Assembly: GCF_002086795.1 (NCBI RefSeq)
Contig: NZ_MVIM01000004.1
Coordinates: forward strand, 248,001 to 312,000
Length of the DNA: 64,000 nt
Direction of reading: 5' to 3'
Source of the DNA: Mycolicibacterium tusciae
GTDB taxonomy: Bacteria; Actinomycetota; Actinomycetes; Mycobacteriales; Mycobacteriaceae
Part shown: piece after piece, positions 17,119 to 26,448 of the stretch
How positions within the stretch are numbered: the stretch's first letter is position 1
Layout of the letters: each line of letters opens with the position of its first letter
Translations under genes and position numbers: made by a program
The notes under the pieces: model-generated
Database searches by the model: none
The model's input: only the letters and a program-made list of their open reading frames with translations
Told to the model about the DNA's origin: nothing

Positions 17119-18399
17119 ATGGCCTGGGATTTCAGCACCGAACCGGAGTTTCAGCGCAAACTCGACTGGGTCAAGGATTTCTGCGAGGAGAAGGTCGAGC
17201 CGCTCGACCACATCTTCCCGCACGCCGTGCGTCTGCCTGATCCCGCGATAAAAGCCTATGTGCGCGAACTGCAACAGGAGGTCAAGGATCAGGGCCTGTG
17301 GGCGATCTTCCTCGATGAGGAGCTCGGCGGCCCAGGCTTCGGCCAGCTGAAGCTCGGTTTGCTCAACGAGGTTATCGGTCGCTACGCCGGAGCCCCACAC
17401 ATGTTCGGTGCCTCGGCGCCGGACACCGGGAACATGGAGATGCTCGCCGCCTACGGCACCGACGAGCAGAAGGAGCGGTGGCTCAAACCGCTGCTCAATC
17501 AGGACATCTTCTCGGCCTACTCGATGACCGAACCGCAGGGTGGCAGCGACCCCAACCTCTTCAAAACAACCGCCGTCCGTTACGGCGACGAATGGGTCAT
17601 CAACGGCGAGAAGTGGTTCACCTCAGCTGGCCGGGTGGCCGACATCCTCTTCGTGATGTGCACCAACGGCATGTTCGTCGTTCCCCGTGATGCGCCGGGT
17701 GTGGAGATCATGCCCGAGCCGCGCAACCACAACCACATCGTCTACCGCGATGTCCGGGTGCCGCTGGATCATCTTCTCGGTCCCGAAGACGGCGCAAAGA
17801 CGTTGGCGCAGAGGCGTCTTGGCGGCGGCCGTATCCACCACGCCATGCGCACCATCGCACAGTGCAACCTCGCCTTCGACATGATGTGCGAGCGGGCGCT
17901 GTCGCGCGAGTCGCACGGCAAGCTCATCTCCGACCACCAGATGGTGCAGGAGAAGATCGCCGAGTCCTACGCGATGATCAAGATGCTGCGCCTCTTCGTC
18001 CTGGAGACGGCGTGGAAGATCGACAACACCTCTACCCAGGAGGCGCGCACCGAGATCGCCGCCGTCAAGTTCACGATGGCCAAGGTGCTGCGCGAGGTGT
18101 CGTTCAACGCGCTGCACATCCTCGGATCGCTGGGCACCACCGACCTCACCCCGATCCAGGCCATGTATGCGGCCGCACCCACGATGGGCATCGCCGACGG
18201 TGTCGACGAGGTGCACAAGGCGACCGTCGCGCGCCGCGTGCTGGGCGGCTACACCCGGCACGAAGGCAACTTCCCGACCGAGTTCCTGCCCTACAAGCGC
18301 GAAGAGGCACGCAAGAAGATGCAGCCCCTGCTCGACGCGCGTCCCGAGTTGGCCGCCGCGGCCGAGGCCTACGCGAAGTACTTGGGGCGCCGCCGCTAG
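17119..18399 (+). CDS. Acyl-CoA dehydrogenase
   Basis: 426 residues from ATG at 17119 (GGGG 8 nt upstream). The family motifs are present in order: YSMTEPQGGSDPNLF near residue 135 (FAD/substrate loop), NGEKWFTSAGRVADI near 160, and RRLGGGRIHHAMRTIAQC near 235. The C-terminal domain has NALHILGSLGTTDLTPIQ and ends KYLGRRR. It would catalyse FAD-dependent alpha-beta dehydrogenation of an acyl-CoA. The catalytic Glu cannot be fixed without an alignment. It stands alone and chain-length preference is not evident. Confidence 0.87.
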   Translation: MAWDFSTEPEFQRKLDWVKDFCEEKVEPLDHIFPHAVRLPDPAIKAYVRELQQEVKDQGLWAIFLDEELGGPGFGQLKLGLLNEVIGRYAGAPHMFGASAPDTGNMEMLAAYGTDEQKERWLKPLLNQDIFSAYSMTEPQGGSDPNLFKTTAVRYGDEWVINGEKWFTSAGRVADILFVMCTNGMFVVPRDAPGVEIMPEPRNHNHIVYRDVRVPLDHLLGPEDGAKTLAQRRLGGGRIHHAMRTIAQCNLAFDMMCERALSRESHGKLISDHQMVQEKIAESYAMIKMLRLFVLETAWKIDNTSTQEARTEIAAVKFTMAKVLREVSFNALHILGSLGTTDLTPIQAMYAAAPTMGIADGVDEVHKATVARRVLGGYTRHEGNFPTEFLPYKREEARKKMQPLLDARPELAAAAEAYAKYLGRRR

Positions 18400-18535
18400 C
18401 CGCGTCTCTCTCGCCCCAGCGAGGCGACGAGCAGCTCGCCAGCCGAGTGGACCACGGCTCGCCCTGCACGATGCCGGCATGCGCCGCCTTACGCACGAGC
18501 CATCGATAGATCATCGGGAACCGTAGGGTGAAGTC

Positions 18536-18727
18536 ATGCGGATCGCCATCATCGTGCTGGGCTTGCTCGTCGCATTCTTCGGGATCGTGTTCACCTTGCA
18601 GGGCTTCGGCGTCATCGTCAGCGACAGCCCGATGACCAACACCACCACCTGGTCGGTACTCGGGCCGATCATCGCGATCATCGGCGTCGCCCTGGCCGTC
18701 TTCGCCGCGCGCCGCCGCCGTCCGTAG
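18536..18727 (+). CDS. Small two-helix membrane protein, 63 aa
   Basis: ATG at 18536. Two hydrophobic helices (MRIAIIVLGLLVAFFGIVFT and VLGPIIAIIGVALAVFAA) are separated by a short polar loop, and the product ends in RRRRP, so both termini are probably cytoplasmic. Third-position GC bias is good. No family is recognised, although similar DUF-type mini membrane proteins are common in actinobacteria. Confidence 0.62.
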   Translation: MRIAIIVLGLLVAFFGIVFTLQGFGVIVSDSPMTNTTTWSVLGPIIAIIGVALAVFAARRRRP

Positions 18728-18913
18728 GGTTGTGCGCCGAGGTCGGCGACTGTGCGGATCGACACGGGTGACGCGGCGTTTCGCGGATGAAACCGCACGC
18801 TCGAGGTCCGTGTGTAACACCTGAGTCGGACTAGCGATGAACCTTCTGAGATCAGCGCAGCGACCGCTCCTGGTCCAGGCAACTCGTCGGGGGAATTGAA
18901 GGAGTCGATAAAC

Positions 18914-20548
18914 GTGGGTGCACCCCTCGAATTTTGCTCGAAGCGAGGCGTCGTCGCTGTTCTGGCGACTGGCGTCGTTATTTCACTGACCGCACTGACC
19001 GGGGGAATGGCCCCAGCGATCGCCCAGCCCGGTGACGACAGCGGAGTGACCACCACCGTGGTCGCTCCCGAGCCTGAGGTTGCGGCGCCCGAGCCCGTCG
19101 AAGAGGCCCCGCAGGCCCCCGCCGAGGCGCCGGCGCCAGTGGTGCCGCAGGCACCTCAGACTCAGGCACCGCAGACGCAGGCGCCCGCCGAGGTCGAGTC
19201 GACGCCCGAGCCGCAGGCCCCGGTGACCACAGTGCCTCCGGTGACCACTGTCGCGCCGGCCGAGCCGAGCGAGGCTGACGTGACGACGGCCTCGCAGGCT
19301 CCCATCACGCCTGCCCCGGGCACCGCGACACCCGAGACGTCGGCAGAGGTCACCACCGCGGCCGAGTCGCCCGAGTCCTCGACCGCGGCGACCACCGCCA
19401 CCAGCCCGAGCGAGGCGGCGGAGTCGTCCGCGTCGACCTCCACTCCGTCGTCGGAGGCAGCGGAGTCGAGCACAGAGACCAGCGGAGCGACCTCGCCCAG
19501 CGAGACCTCGGCGAGCGAGTCGGCCGAGACGACTGCGTCCGAGGCGAGTAGCGACGAGTCCGAGACCCCGACGGTCTCCATTGAGCAGACCGCCAAGGAG
19601 ATCGAGACCATCGAGCCGCAGACGCTCGAGGCCCCCGAGGAGGATGTCCAGCTCGCCAGCAAGGCCGCGCCCGTCGACGAGAAAATCCCCGCCCCGGCGC
19701 AGGAGCAGGAGCTCGCATCGTTCTCGAGCGAGATCTCGACGAGCCTGAAGCTCCCCGGCCTCGAGGTGAACACCAGCGCGACGACGAACTTCGCCGTCGA
19801 TCCGCCGGTCGAGCTGATCAGCCCGGTGCGTCAGTGGCGCCCGGACTGGGTGCAGTACGACGAGTACTACCGGCCGATCATCCTCAACCCGTACCGGGAT
19901 CCGGTGCGCATCGTCTACATGTACGAGATGACGCCGCGGATCATGATCGTCCCGCCGCTGGGCAGGATGGTCTTCGAGGCCGCCCAGTACGCGGCCTACA
20001 GCTTCACCGCCGCGCTGCTGGCCCCGGTCATCGCGGCCGCCAACGTCGCACAAGCCGTGTCCAACATCGCGGTCGGTAGCTTCTTCGGCGGTGGCTATTA
20101 CCCGGGTGTCGGGATGCCTCCGCCACCGCCCCCGCCGCCGGTGATGCGCTACGACAATGTGCCGGTGTTCGTGAACTACTCGAACGCACGGTATGAGCCG
20201 TTCCGGGTCAACCGCATCGTCGATGTGGGCGACGACCCGCAGTTCGGTGAGCGCAAGGTGCTGCTCGACGGCGTCACTCCCGCGTGGGGTGTCTGGAACC
20301 AGTCACCAACCGGTGAACGGCAATTCGAGGTGCACCGCACCCAACAGTTCCCCGGTCTCGAGGCGCCCGCTGAGGGTCCGCTGCCGGGTGACTACCGCCT
20401 GCGACTGGCGTCCGACGACACGTCGACGGAAGGCCTGTCCGGTCGCGACATCTTCCTGATGGTGTCGGCCGGTGTCATCGGGACGCTGGGCTTCGGTGCG
20501 ATCGGGTTGGCATGGTTCCTCGGCCGCCGAAGGAACCAGGGCATCTGA
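18914..20548 (+). CDS. Secreted mucin-like surface protein with C-terminal membrane anchor
   Basis: 544 residues from GTG at 18914 (GAAGGAG 9 nt upstream; an in-frame TTG at 18896 precedes that Shine-Dalgarno). A signal peptide ends near APAIAQPG. Residues ~45-240 are low-complexity Ala/Pro/Glu/Thr/Ser, a likely O-glycosylation region. A folded part follows (RQWRPDWVQYDEYYRPIILN, then a hydrophobic helix and a PPPPPPPP run). A transmembrane helix GVIGTLGFGAIGLAWFLG and RRR close the protein. It is probably exposed in the envelope, anchored at its C-terminus. No enzymatic motif is visible. A strong terminator follows. Confidence 0.75.
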   Translation: MGAPLEFCSKRGVVAVLATGVVISLTALTGGMAPAIAQPGDDSGVTTTVVAPEPEVAAPEPVEEAPQAPAEAPAPVVPQAPQTQAPQTQAPAEVESTPEPQAPVTTVPPVTTVAPAEPSEADVTTASQAPITPAPGTATPETSAEVTTAAESPESSTAATTATSPSEAAESSASTSTPSSEAAESSTETSGATSPSETSASESAETTASEASSDESETPTVSIEQTAKEIETIEPQTLEAPEEDVQLASKAAPVDEKIPAPAQEQELASFSSEISTSLKLPGLEVNTSATTNFAVDPPVELISPVRQWRPDWVQYDEYYRPIILNPYRDPVRIVYMYEMTPRIMIVPPLGRMVFEAAQYAAYSFTAALLAPVIAAANVAQAVSNIAVGSFFGGGYYPGVGMPPPPPPPPVMRYDNVPVFVNYSNARYEPFRVNRIVDVGDDPQFGERKVLLDGVTPAWGVWNQSPTGERQFEVHRTQQFPGLEAPAEGPLPGDYRLRLASDDTSTEGLSGRDIFLMVSAGVIGTLGFGAIGLAWFLGRRRNQGI

Positions 20549-20568
20549 TCCGAGTTCGACTGCGAAAG

Positions 20569-20593
20569 GGCGCCGGTTCAGCCGGCGCCTTTT
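20569..20593. terminator. Bidirectional rho-independent terminator
   Basis: Stem GGCGCCGG/CCGGCGCC (8 bp, 5-nt loop) followed by TTTT on the plus strand and preceded by GAAAG, giving CTTTC on the minus strand. It serves the surface-protein gene and the convergent SDR gene, whose stop codon (20578-20580) lies in the loop. Confidence 0.88.
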
Positions 20594-21318
20594 CCGTTGT
20601 CGATCCGGTACACCGCACCGTGGATGGCGGCGGCGTCGTCGCTGGCGAGGAACGCGATCGCCTTCGCGACGTCGGAAGGTTCCATGAAACCGCGCGGGGA
20701 CGCGATGCGCATGATCAGATCCCAGTCGGCGTTCTCGGGGGCGGTGAACTCCGTCGCCTGCGGGGTCGGCATGCCGCCCGGGCAGAGCGCGTTGACCCGG
20801 ATGTTCGATTTGGTGTACTCGACGGCCAGCGCACGGGTCAGCCCGACCAGTCCGTGCTTGGCCGCGCAGTAGCCGGCGGAGTAGACCTCGCCCTCCACGC
20901 CGGCGATGGACGTGACGTTGACGATGTTGCCGCCGGTCTCCAACAGATGGGGAAGAGCGGCGCGGCAGAGGTAGAACGGCCCGTTCAGGTTCACCGCCAG
21001 ATCGAGGTTCCACTCCTCGTCGGTCATCGTCGTCGTGTGCCGCATCTGATGGAAGCCCGCGACATTCACGAGCACGTCGAGCCGGCCGAACTTCTCGACT
21101 GTCTGCGCCACGGCATCCCGGCAGGCGTCCGGCGACGAGATGTCGACCGACGCATACTTGCCGCCGGGCACCGTCTCGAACACCGTCGCCATCTCGTCGG
21201 CCCGGCGCGCGATGCCGAAGACTTTCGCCCCCCGCTCCGCGAATACCTGCGCCACGACGGCACCCAGTCCTGACGAGACGCCGGTGATCAATGCGACCTT
21301 GTCGCTGAGCTGAGTCAT
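20578..21318 (-). CDS. Short-chain dehydrogenase/reductase
   Basis: 246 residues from ATG at 21318. Rossmann glycine motif TGVSSGLG at residues ~14-21, the NAG-equivalent VNVAG near 86, catalytic Ser in VTSIAG, and Tyr/Lys in YCAAK. It is a classical SDR that would oxidise or reduce a hydroxyl/keto group with NAD(P)H. The NAG motif is altered to VAG, a minor deviation. It sits alone between a terminator and the ABC importer operon. The substrate is not predictable from sequence. Confidence 0.87.
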   Translation of the reverse strand: MTQLSDKVALITGVSSGLGAVVAQVFAERGAKVFGIARRADEMATVFETVPGGKYASVDISSPDACRDAVAQTVEKFGRLDVLVNVAGFHQMRHTTTMTDEEWNLDLAVNLNGPFYLCRAALPHLLETGGNIVNVTSIAGVEGEVYSAGYCAAKHGLVGLTRALAVEYTKSNIRVNALCPGGMPTPQATEFTAPENADWDLIMRIASPRGFMEPSDVAKAIAFLASDDAAAIHGAVYRIDNGKGAG

Positions 21319-21342
21319 GGCGACACCTTAGGCATAGCCGGG

Positions 21343-22950
21343 TCAGGTCCGGGCCCGGGGTCGTTCCGGAGGCACCGCGGCAAGTAGTTTTCGGGTGTAG
21401 TCGTGTTCGGGCGCGCTGAACAGCTCGGCGGCGGAACGATACTCGACGGCCTCACCGCCCCGCATCACCAGGACGTCGTGGCTGATCTGCTGTACGACGG
21501 CGAGGTCGTGGGCGATGAACAGGTACGTCAATCCCAAGTCCAGTTGCAGCTGAGCAAGCAGATCCAGTACCCGCGCCTGCACCGAAACATCCAGCGACGC
21601 AGTCGCTTCGTCGAGGACGAGCAGCTCGGGTTCGCCGGCCAAAGCCCGCGCAATGCTGACCCGCTGGCGTTCACCGCCGGACAGTTCGTGCGGATACCGG
21701 GACGCGAACGACGTTGGCAGCCCGACGAGTTCGAGTAGCTCGTCGACACGTGCCCGGCGCGCCCTCTTGCCCTTCACCACGCGGTGCACCCGCAGTGGTT
21801 CCTCGATGGCCGTGCCGACCCGGGTGCGGGGATTCAATGTCGAGAACGGATCCTGGAACACCAGACTGATCCGCCTGCGCAGTGCCTTCTCAGCGGAGCC
21901 CCGCACACCGAAGATGTCGGCGTCGCCCAGTTTCGCTGTGCCCGCATCGGGTTTGATAAGGCCGGTGAGCGTGGCGGCCACCGTCGATTTACCCGAACCC
22001 GATTCACCGACGAGGCCGAGGGTCGTGCCGCGGCGGATCGCGAACGACAGCCCCTTCACCGCATGGACCACCGACGCTCCGACCGGCGTGCGCACCTCGA
22101 AACGCACATCGAGGTCGTCGACGTCGAGCAACGTGTCGACGTCGTCGGCAGGCGGTGGGGGACCGTCGGCGCCGACGACGGGGCGGGCCTGCAACAGTTC
22201 GCGCGTGTACGGATGCTGGGGGAGATCGAATACCTCCAGGACGGGTGCCTGCTCCACGGCGTGGCCGTCCTGCAGTACGGTGACCTCGTCCGCGATCTGG
22301 CCGATCACGCCGAGGTCGTGGCTGATCCACACCACGGCGGTGCCGAAGTCGCGCTGCAGATCCCGCACCAGGTCGACGATCTGCGCCTGCGTCGTGACGT
22401 CCAGCGCGGTGGTCGGTTCGTCGGCGACCAACAGTTCTGGGTCGCACGCCATGGCGATGGCGACCATCACGCGCTGCTTCTGTCCGCCGGACAGCTGATG
22501 CGGATAGGCGTGCAGACGCGTGTCGGGGTCGGGCAGTCCGACCGCCTCCAGCAGTTCGATGGCTCGGTCGCGGGCCTGCCTGCGCGTCATACGACGATGT
22601 GTCTCAAGGGATTCGGTGATTTGTCGTTCGAGGGTGAGCAGGGGATTGAGCGACGTACCCGGATCCTGGAAGACGAAGCCGATGCGGCCGCCGTGCACGC
22701 TGCGCAACAGCCGATCAGATGCGCCGACGAGTTGGACGTCCCCGGTCAAAGTGCTCGTACCGGACACCGATGCGCCAGGGGCGTCCAGCAGTCCGGTCGC
22801 CGCGAGCACCGACATCGTCTTGCCCGATCCGGACTCGCCGACGATGCCCAGCGTCTGCTCGGGCGCCACGTCAAAGGAGATGCCGTGCACGATCTCGCGT
22901 TTGCCGATGCGCACCCGTAGGTCGCGCACGCTCAGGGTCGGGCCGCTCAC
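21343..22950 (-). CDS. ABC importer ATPase, DppD-DppF-type fusion
   Basis: 535 residues from GTG at 22950, overlapping the permease stop (GTGA). Two ATPase domains in tandem: first Walker A GESGSGKT near residue 38 with LSGGQKQR and VADEPTTALD; second GESGSGKST near 315 with LSGGERQR and LDEATASLD, each ending in the oligopeptide-transporter C-terminal extension (HPYTRELL and HDYTRKLL). It powers the importer encoded by the next three genes of the operon. The second Walker B has LDEAT in place of the common LDEPT. Confidence 0.9.
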   Translation of the reverse strand: MSGPTLSVRDLRVRIGKREIVHGISFDVAPEQTLGIVGESGSGKTMSVLAATGLLDAPGASVSGTSTLTGDVQLVGASDRLLRSVHGGRIGFVFQDPGTSLNPLLTLERQITESLETHRRMTRRQARDRAIELLEAVGLPDPDTRLHAYPHQLSGGQKQRVMVAIAMACDPELLVADEPTTALDVTTQAQIVDLVRDLQRDFGTAVVWISHDLGVIGQIADEVTVLQDGHAVEQAPVLEVFDLPQHPYTRELLQARPVVGADGPPPPADDVDTLLDVDDLDVRFEVRTPVGASVVHAVKGLSFAIRRGTTLGLVGESGSGKSTVAATLTGLIKPDAGTAKLGDADIFGVRGSAEKALRRRISLVFQDPFSTLNPRTRVGTAIEEPLRVHRVVKGKRARRARVDELLELVGLPTSFASRYPHELSGGERQRVSIARALAGEPELLVLDEATASLDVSVQARVLDLLAQLQLDLGLTYLFIAHDLAVVQQISHDVLVMRGGEAVEYRSAAELFSAPEHDYTRKLLAAVPPERPRART

Positions 22951-23822
22951 TGCTGTCTCCGTGCCTCGATCATGGTGCGCTGCTTGGGATCGAGGACGTC
23001 ACGCAGACCATCGCCCATCAGGTTGAACGCGAGCACCGTCACGAAGATCGCGGCGCCGGGAAACACCGCCATCCACCACGCCATGGTGACGAACCCCTGC
23101 GAGTCGAAGATCATCCGACCCAGCGACGGCTGCGGCGGCTGAATTCCGAGACCCAAGAACGAGAGTGCCGCCTCCGACAGGATCGCGAAGGCCAGCGACA
23201 GCGACGTCTGCACCACCAGCGGGCCGGCGATGTTGGGCACGATGTGCCTGCCGAGAATGTAGAGGTGGCCGGTGCCGATGCTGCGGGACACCGAAACATA
23301 CGGTTCGACACGAACACTCAGCGTGCTGGCGCGCGAGACCCGGGCGAAGATCGGCGTGTAGACGATGCCGATCGCGAGGATCGTGGTCGTCATACCGGGG
23401 CCCAGAATCGCGACCACCGCGAGCGCCAGCAGCAAAACGGGGAACGCGAACATGACGTCGACGACGCGCATGAAGATCGTGTCCAGCCAGCCGCCGCGGT
23501 ACCCGGACACGACGCCGATCGTCACGCCGACGACGACAGCGAAAGCCACGCTGATCACCGCAACCCGTAGCGATGCCTGCGTCGCGACGAGCACGCGGGA
23601 GAACATGTCGCGGCCCAGTTCGTCGGTGCCGAACCAGTGCGCGCCGCTGGGACCCTGGAGCGCGTCTGGCACGTTGACGTCGTTGACGCCAAAGGGCGCA
23701 ATCCAATCCGCGGTGAGAGCCACGACGGCGATGACGATGAGGATCGCTCCGCTGACGACGGTGACGGGGTTGCCCAGCAGCAGGCGCCACGAGGACACCC
23801 GCGTATCGGTGTCGGCGGTCAT
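22947..23822 (-). CDS. ABC importer permease, DppC/OppC type
   Basis: 291 residues from ATG at 23822, overlapping the upstream permease stop (ATGA) and the downstream ATPase start. Six hydrophobic segments, an N-terminal domain of the OppC group (FGTDELGRDMFSRVL) and the EAA loop EAALSFLGLGIQPPQPSLG. It pairs with the DppB-type subunit to form the translocation pore. A longer in-frame reading upstream is excluded by the overlap with the previous gene. Confidence 0.9.
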   Translation of the reverse strand: MTADTDTRVSSWRLLLGNPVTVVSGAILIVIAVVALTADWIAPFGVNDVNVPDALQGPSGAHWFGTDELGRDMFSRVLVATQASLRVAVISVAFAVVVGVTIGVVSGYRGGWLDTIFMRVVDVMFAFPVLLLALAVVAILGPGMTTTILAIGIVYTPIFARVSRASTLSVRVEPYVSVSRSIGTGHLYILGRHIVPNIAGPLVVQTSLSLAFAILSEAALSFLGLGIQPPQPSLGRMIFDSQGFVTMAWWMAVFPGAAIFVTVLAFNLMGDGLRDVLDPKQRTMIEARRQQ

Positions 23823-24787
23823 GACAGCCGGATCCTCGGGTCGACGACGGCGTACAGCGCGTCGACGATCAGGTTGATGAGCAGGAACAGCGCGGCGATG
23901 AGCAGCACCGCGCCTTGAATCACGGGATAGTCGCGAGTCGCCACCGAGTTGTACACGAGGCGGCCGAGGCCGGGCCACGCAAACACCACCTCGACGACGA
24001 TGACGCCGCCGAGGATGGTCGCGAGCTGGATGCCGGTGATCGTCAGCACCGGGATGAGCGCGTTGCGCACGGTGTGCCGAAACGTCACGACCCGCGGCGA
24101 CAGACCCTTCGACCGCGCGGTGCGGACGTATCCCATCGACGCGACCTCCAGCACCGCCGAGCGCACATACCGGGTCATGATCGCGCCCGCGACGAGCCCC
24201 ACCGTCAGCGCGGGCAGCACGATGTGGCGCAGCCAGCCACCCGGATTGTCCAGCAGCGGTTGGTATCCCGACGTCGGGAGCCAGCCGAGCGTCGTCGCGA
24301 ACAGCGCGATCAGCAGGATGCCCATCCAGAAGTCCGGCACCGACACCCCGAACTGGCTGGCGACCCGGATGATCGCGTCGCTGACGCGACCCTCGTGCAG
24401 CGCCGACCAGATGCCCGCCGGCAGTGCGATCAGCAGCGCGATGACGATGCCGACCACGGCCAGCGATACCGTCGCGGGTAATCGCTCCAACAGGATCACT
24501 GTCACCGGATCACCGTTGCGGAAGCTCACGCCGAGGTCTCCGGTCAGCGCCGAACCGACGTAGCTGAAGAATTGTTCGACGATGGGCTTGTCGAGACCGC
24601 TCGCCGACCGTAAGGCCTCGTACGCCTGCGGGCTGTAGCGCGTGCCCAACGCGATGCGTACCGGGTCTCCCGGCACGAGGTGCACCAACGCGAAGACGAT
24701 GATCAGCACGCCGAGCAGGACGACCGCCGAGTAGGCGAGTCGGCGCACCAGGAAACGCACGATCGGATGAGTCACGAAGCGGTTCAC
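23819..24787 (-). CDS. ABC importer permease, DppB/OppB type
   Basis: 322 residues from GTG at 24787, overlapping the substrate-binding-protein stop by GTGA. The N-terminus matches the DppB group (RRLAYSAVVLLGVLIIVFAL then HLVPGDPVR), and a conserved EAA-type loop lies around YVRTARSKGLSPRVV. Six membrane segments. It forms the pore with the DppC-type subunit. Confidence 0.9.
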   Translation of the reverse strand: MNRFVTHPIVRFLVRRLAYSAVVLLGVLIIVFALVHLVPGDPVRIALGTRYSPQAYEALRSASGLDKPIVEQFFSYVGSALTGDLGVSFRNGDPVTVILLERLPATVSLAVVGIVIALLIALPAGIWSALHEGRVSDAIIRVASQFGVSVPDFWMGILLIALFATTLGWLPTSGYQPLLDNPGGWLRHIVLPALTVGLVAGAIMTRYVRSAVLEVASMGYVRTARSKGLSPRVVTFRHTVRNALIPVLTITGIQLATILGGVIVVEVVFAWPGLGRLVYNSVATRDYPVIQGAVLLIAALFLLINLIVDALYAVVDPRIRLS

Positions 24788-26316
24788 TGTGTCTGGCCTC
24801 GATCGAGTTCGACGTGGCGGAACCGGACTGCGCCGTCGCGCCGTGACTCGAAGCCGAAGACGTCGGTGCTCCACGCCTGAATCACGGACGGGTTGTAGAG
24901 GTAGATGTAGCTGACCTCGTCGGCGATCTTCCTCGCCGCGCGGGCGTAAACATCGCCGCGCGCTTCGCGATTCGTCTCGACCCGTCCGGCGTCGAGCAGT
25001 CGGTCGACCTCCGGATCGGAGAACTTCTGCGCATTGCTGGTGCCGCCGGTGTGGTGCTGTGCGTAGTAGAAGTCGTCGGGATCGATATTGCCGAGCCAGC
25101 CCATCATGAGCATGTCGAAGTTGCCGTTGTTCTGCTCGTCCAGCCAGGTGGCGAAGTCGACGGTGCGGATGCTCACCGTGATGCCAAGTGGCGCAAGGTT
25201 GTCCGCGATGACCTGCGCGGCCGTCACCGTCTCCGGGTATTCGCTGGTGACCAGCATGTCGAGGTCTGTGTCGGTCACCCCGGCTTCCTGCAACAGACCC
25301 TTGGCCTTCTCGATGTCGTAGCCGTAGCGGTGGTATTCGGTGTACCAGGGATTGCCCTCGGGGATCGCGAGCTGGTTCGCCGCAGCGGTGCCGTAGCTGG
25401 TGGCGGTCACGATCGCGTCCCGGTCGATGCCATAGGCGACGGCCTGACGGACCCGCACGTCGTTCCAGGGCTTGCGCGCCTCGTTGAGCGCGAGATACCA
25501 GTAGTCGTTGCTTGGCGTGACTGCCAGGTTCACCGAGTCATCGTCGCGCAGCTGCGTCACCCGCTGGGGCGGGATCGAGTCGGTCCAGTCGACCTCGCCG
25601 GCCTGCAGCGCCGACAGCGCCGTCGTCGGCTCGGAGATGAAGCGGTACGTCACCCCAGAAACGCTCGGCGGGCCACCCCAGAACGACGGGTTGGCATTGA
25701 GGGTGATGGAATCGCCGCTCTTCTGACCGCTGAACGAGAACGGGCCCGTGCCGATCGGATGTGTGGCGATCTGGCCGCTCTCGACATTGGCACGTTGCAC
25801 GATCGCCATGCCCTTGAAGCCGCCGATGTTCGTCAACAGGTTGGGGGTCGGTTGCTTGAGACGGATCACAACGGTCTCGGCGTCGGGGGCGCTGACATCG
25901 GTGACGGCGCTGAACTTGTCGACGTTGGTCAGCTGCTCGTCGATGATGCGGCGGTACGAGTACACGACGTCGTCCGCGGTGAACGGGCTCCCGTCGTGAA
26001 AGGTGACACCCGGCCGCAGGCGGAACGTCCAGACGAGCTGGTCGGGGCTGACGATCCACGACTCGGCCAGTGCCGGTCGCATCTCGAGGTTGGCGTCCGG
26101 TTCGACCAGCGTGTCGAAGACGTTTTCGAGCACCTCGAACGAGAAGTATGCGCTGGTCTTGTGGGGGTCGAGCTGATCGGGTTCGCCCGCGATAGCGGCG
26201 ATGAGATTTCCTGACGACGCACCCCCGAGGTCCACCCGCTGGCCGGTCGAGCACGCGGTCAGGCCGAACAAAAGGGTGACGACAGCGACCAACACCGCCA
26301 CTCGTCTCATCGCCAT
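24784..26316 (-). CDS. ABC importer substrate-binding lipoprotein (SBP family 5)
   Basis: 510 residues from ATG at 26316; longer in-frame starts would put basic residues before the signal peptide. Lipoprotein signal ends LTAC. Family-5 hallmarks: EPDQLDPHKTSAY near the N-terminus, LAESWIVSPDQLVWTFRLRP, FHDGSPFTADDVVYS, and the late KGLLQEAGVTD region. It binds peptides or other solutes (nickel, haem and opines occur in the family) outside the membrane. It heads the four-gene operon. The ligand is not evident from sequence. Confidence 0.9.
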   Translation of the reverse strand: MAMRRVAVLVAVVTLLFGLTACSTGQRVDLGGASSGNLIAAIAGEPDQLDPHKTSAYFSFEVLENVFDTLVEPDANLEMRPALAESWIVSPDQLVWTFRLRPGVTFHDGSPFTADDVVYSYRRIIDEQLTNVDKFSAVTDVSAPDAETVVIRLKQPTPNLLTNIGGFKGMAIVQRANVESGQIATHPIGTGPFSFSGQKSGDSITLNANPSFWGGPPSVSGVTYRFISEPTTALSALQAGEVDWTDSIPPQRVTQLRDDDSVNLAVTPSNDYWYLALNEARKPWNDVRVRQAVAYGIDRDAIVTATSYGTAAANQLAIPEGNPWYTEYHRYGYDIEKAKGLLQEAGVTDTDLDMLVTSEYPETVTAAQVIADNLAPLGITVSIRTVDFATWLDEQNNGNFDMLMMGWLGNIDPDDFYYAQHHTGGTSNAQKFSDPEVDRLLDAGRVETNREARGDVYARAARKIADEVSYIYLYNPSVIQAWSTDVFGFESRRDGAVRFRHVELDRGQTQ

Positions 26317-26448
26317 CACCCCGAACGCATCTACCCGCTCGGCGCGGGGCTTGAAACGCCGGGCGTGGTGAAAGGGGTGACGGACCAGCCTGCGCACTGG
26401 AATACTGCACGGGATTCAAGGTCTGTTGCCGCGTGAAGGGGTGCCATC

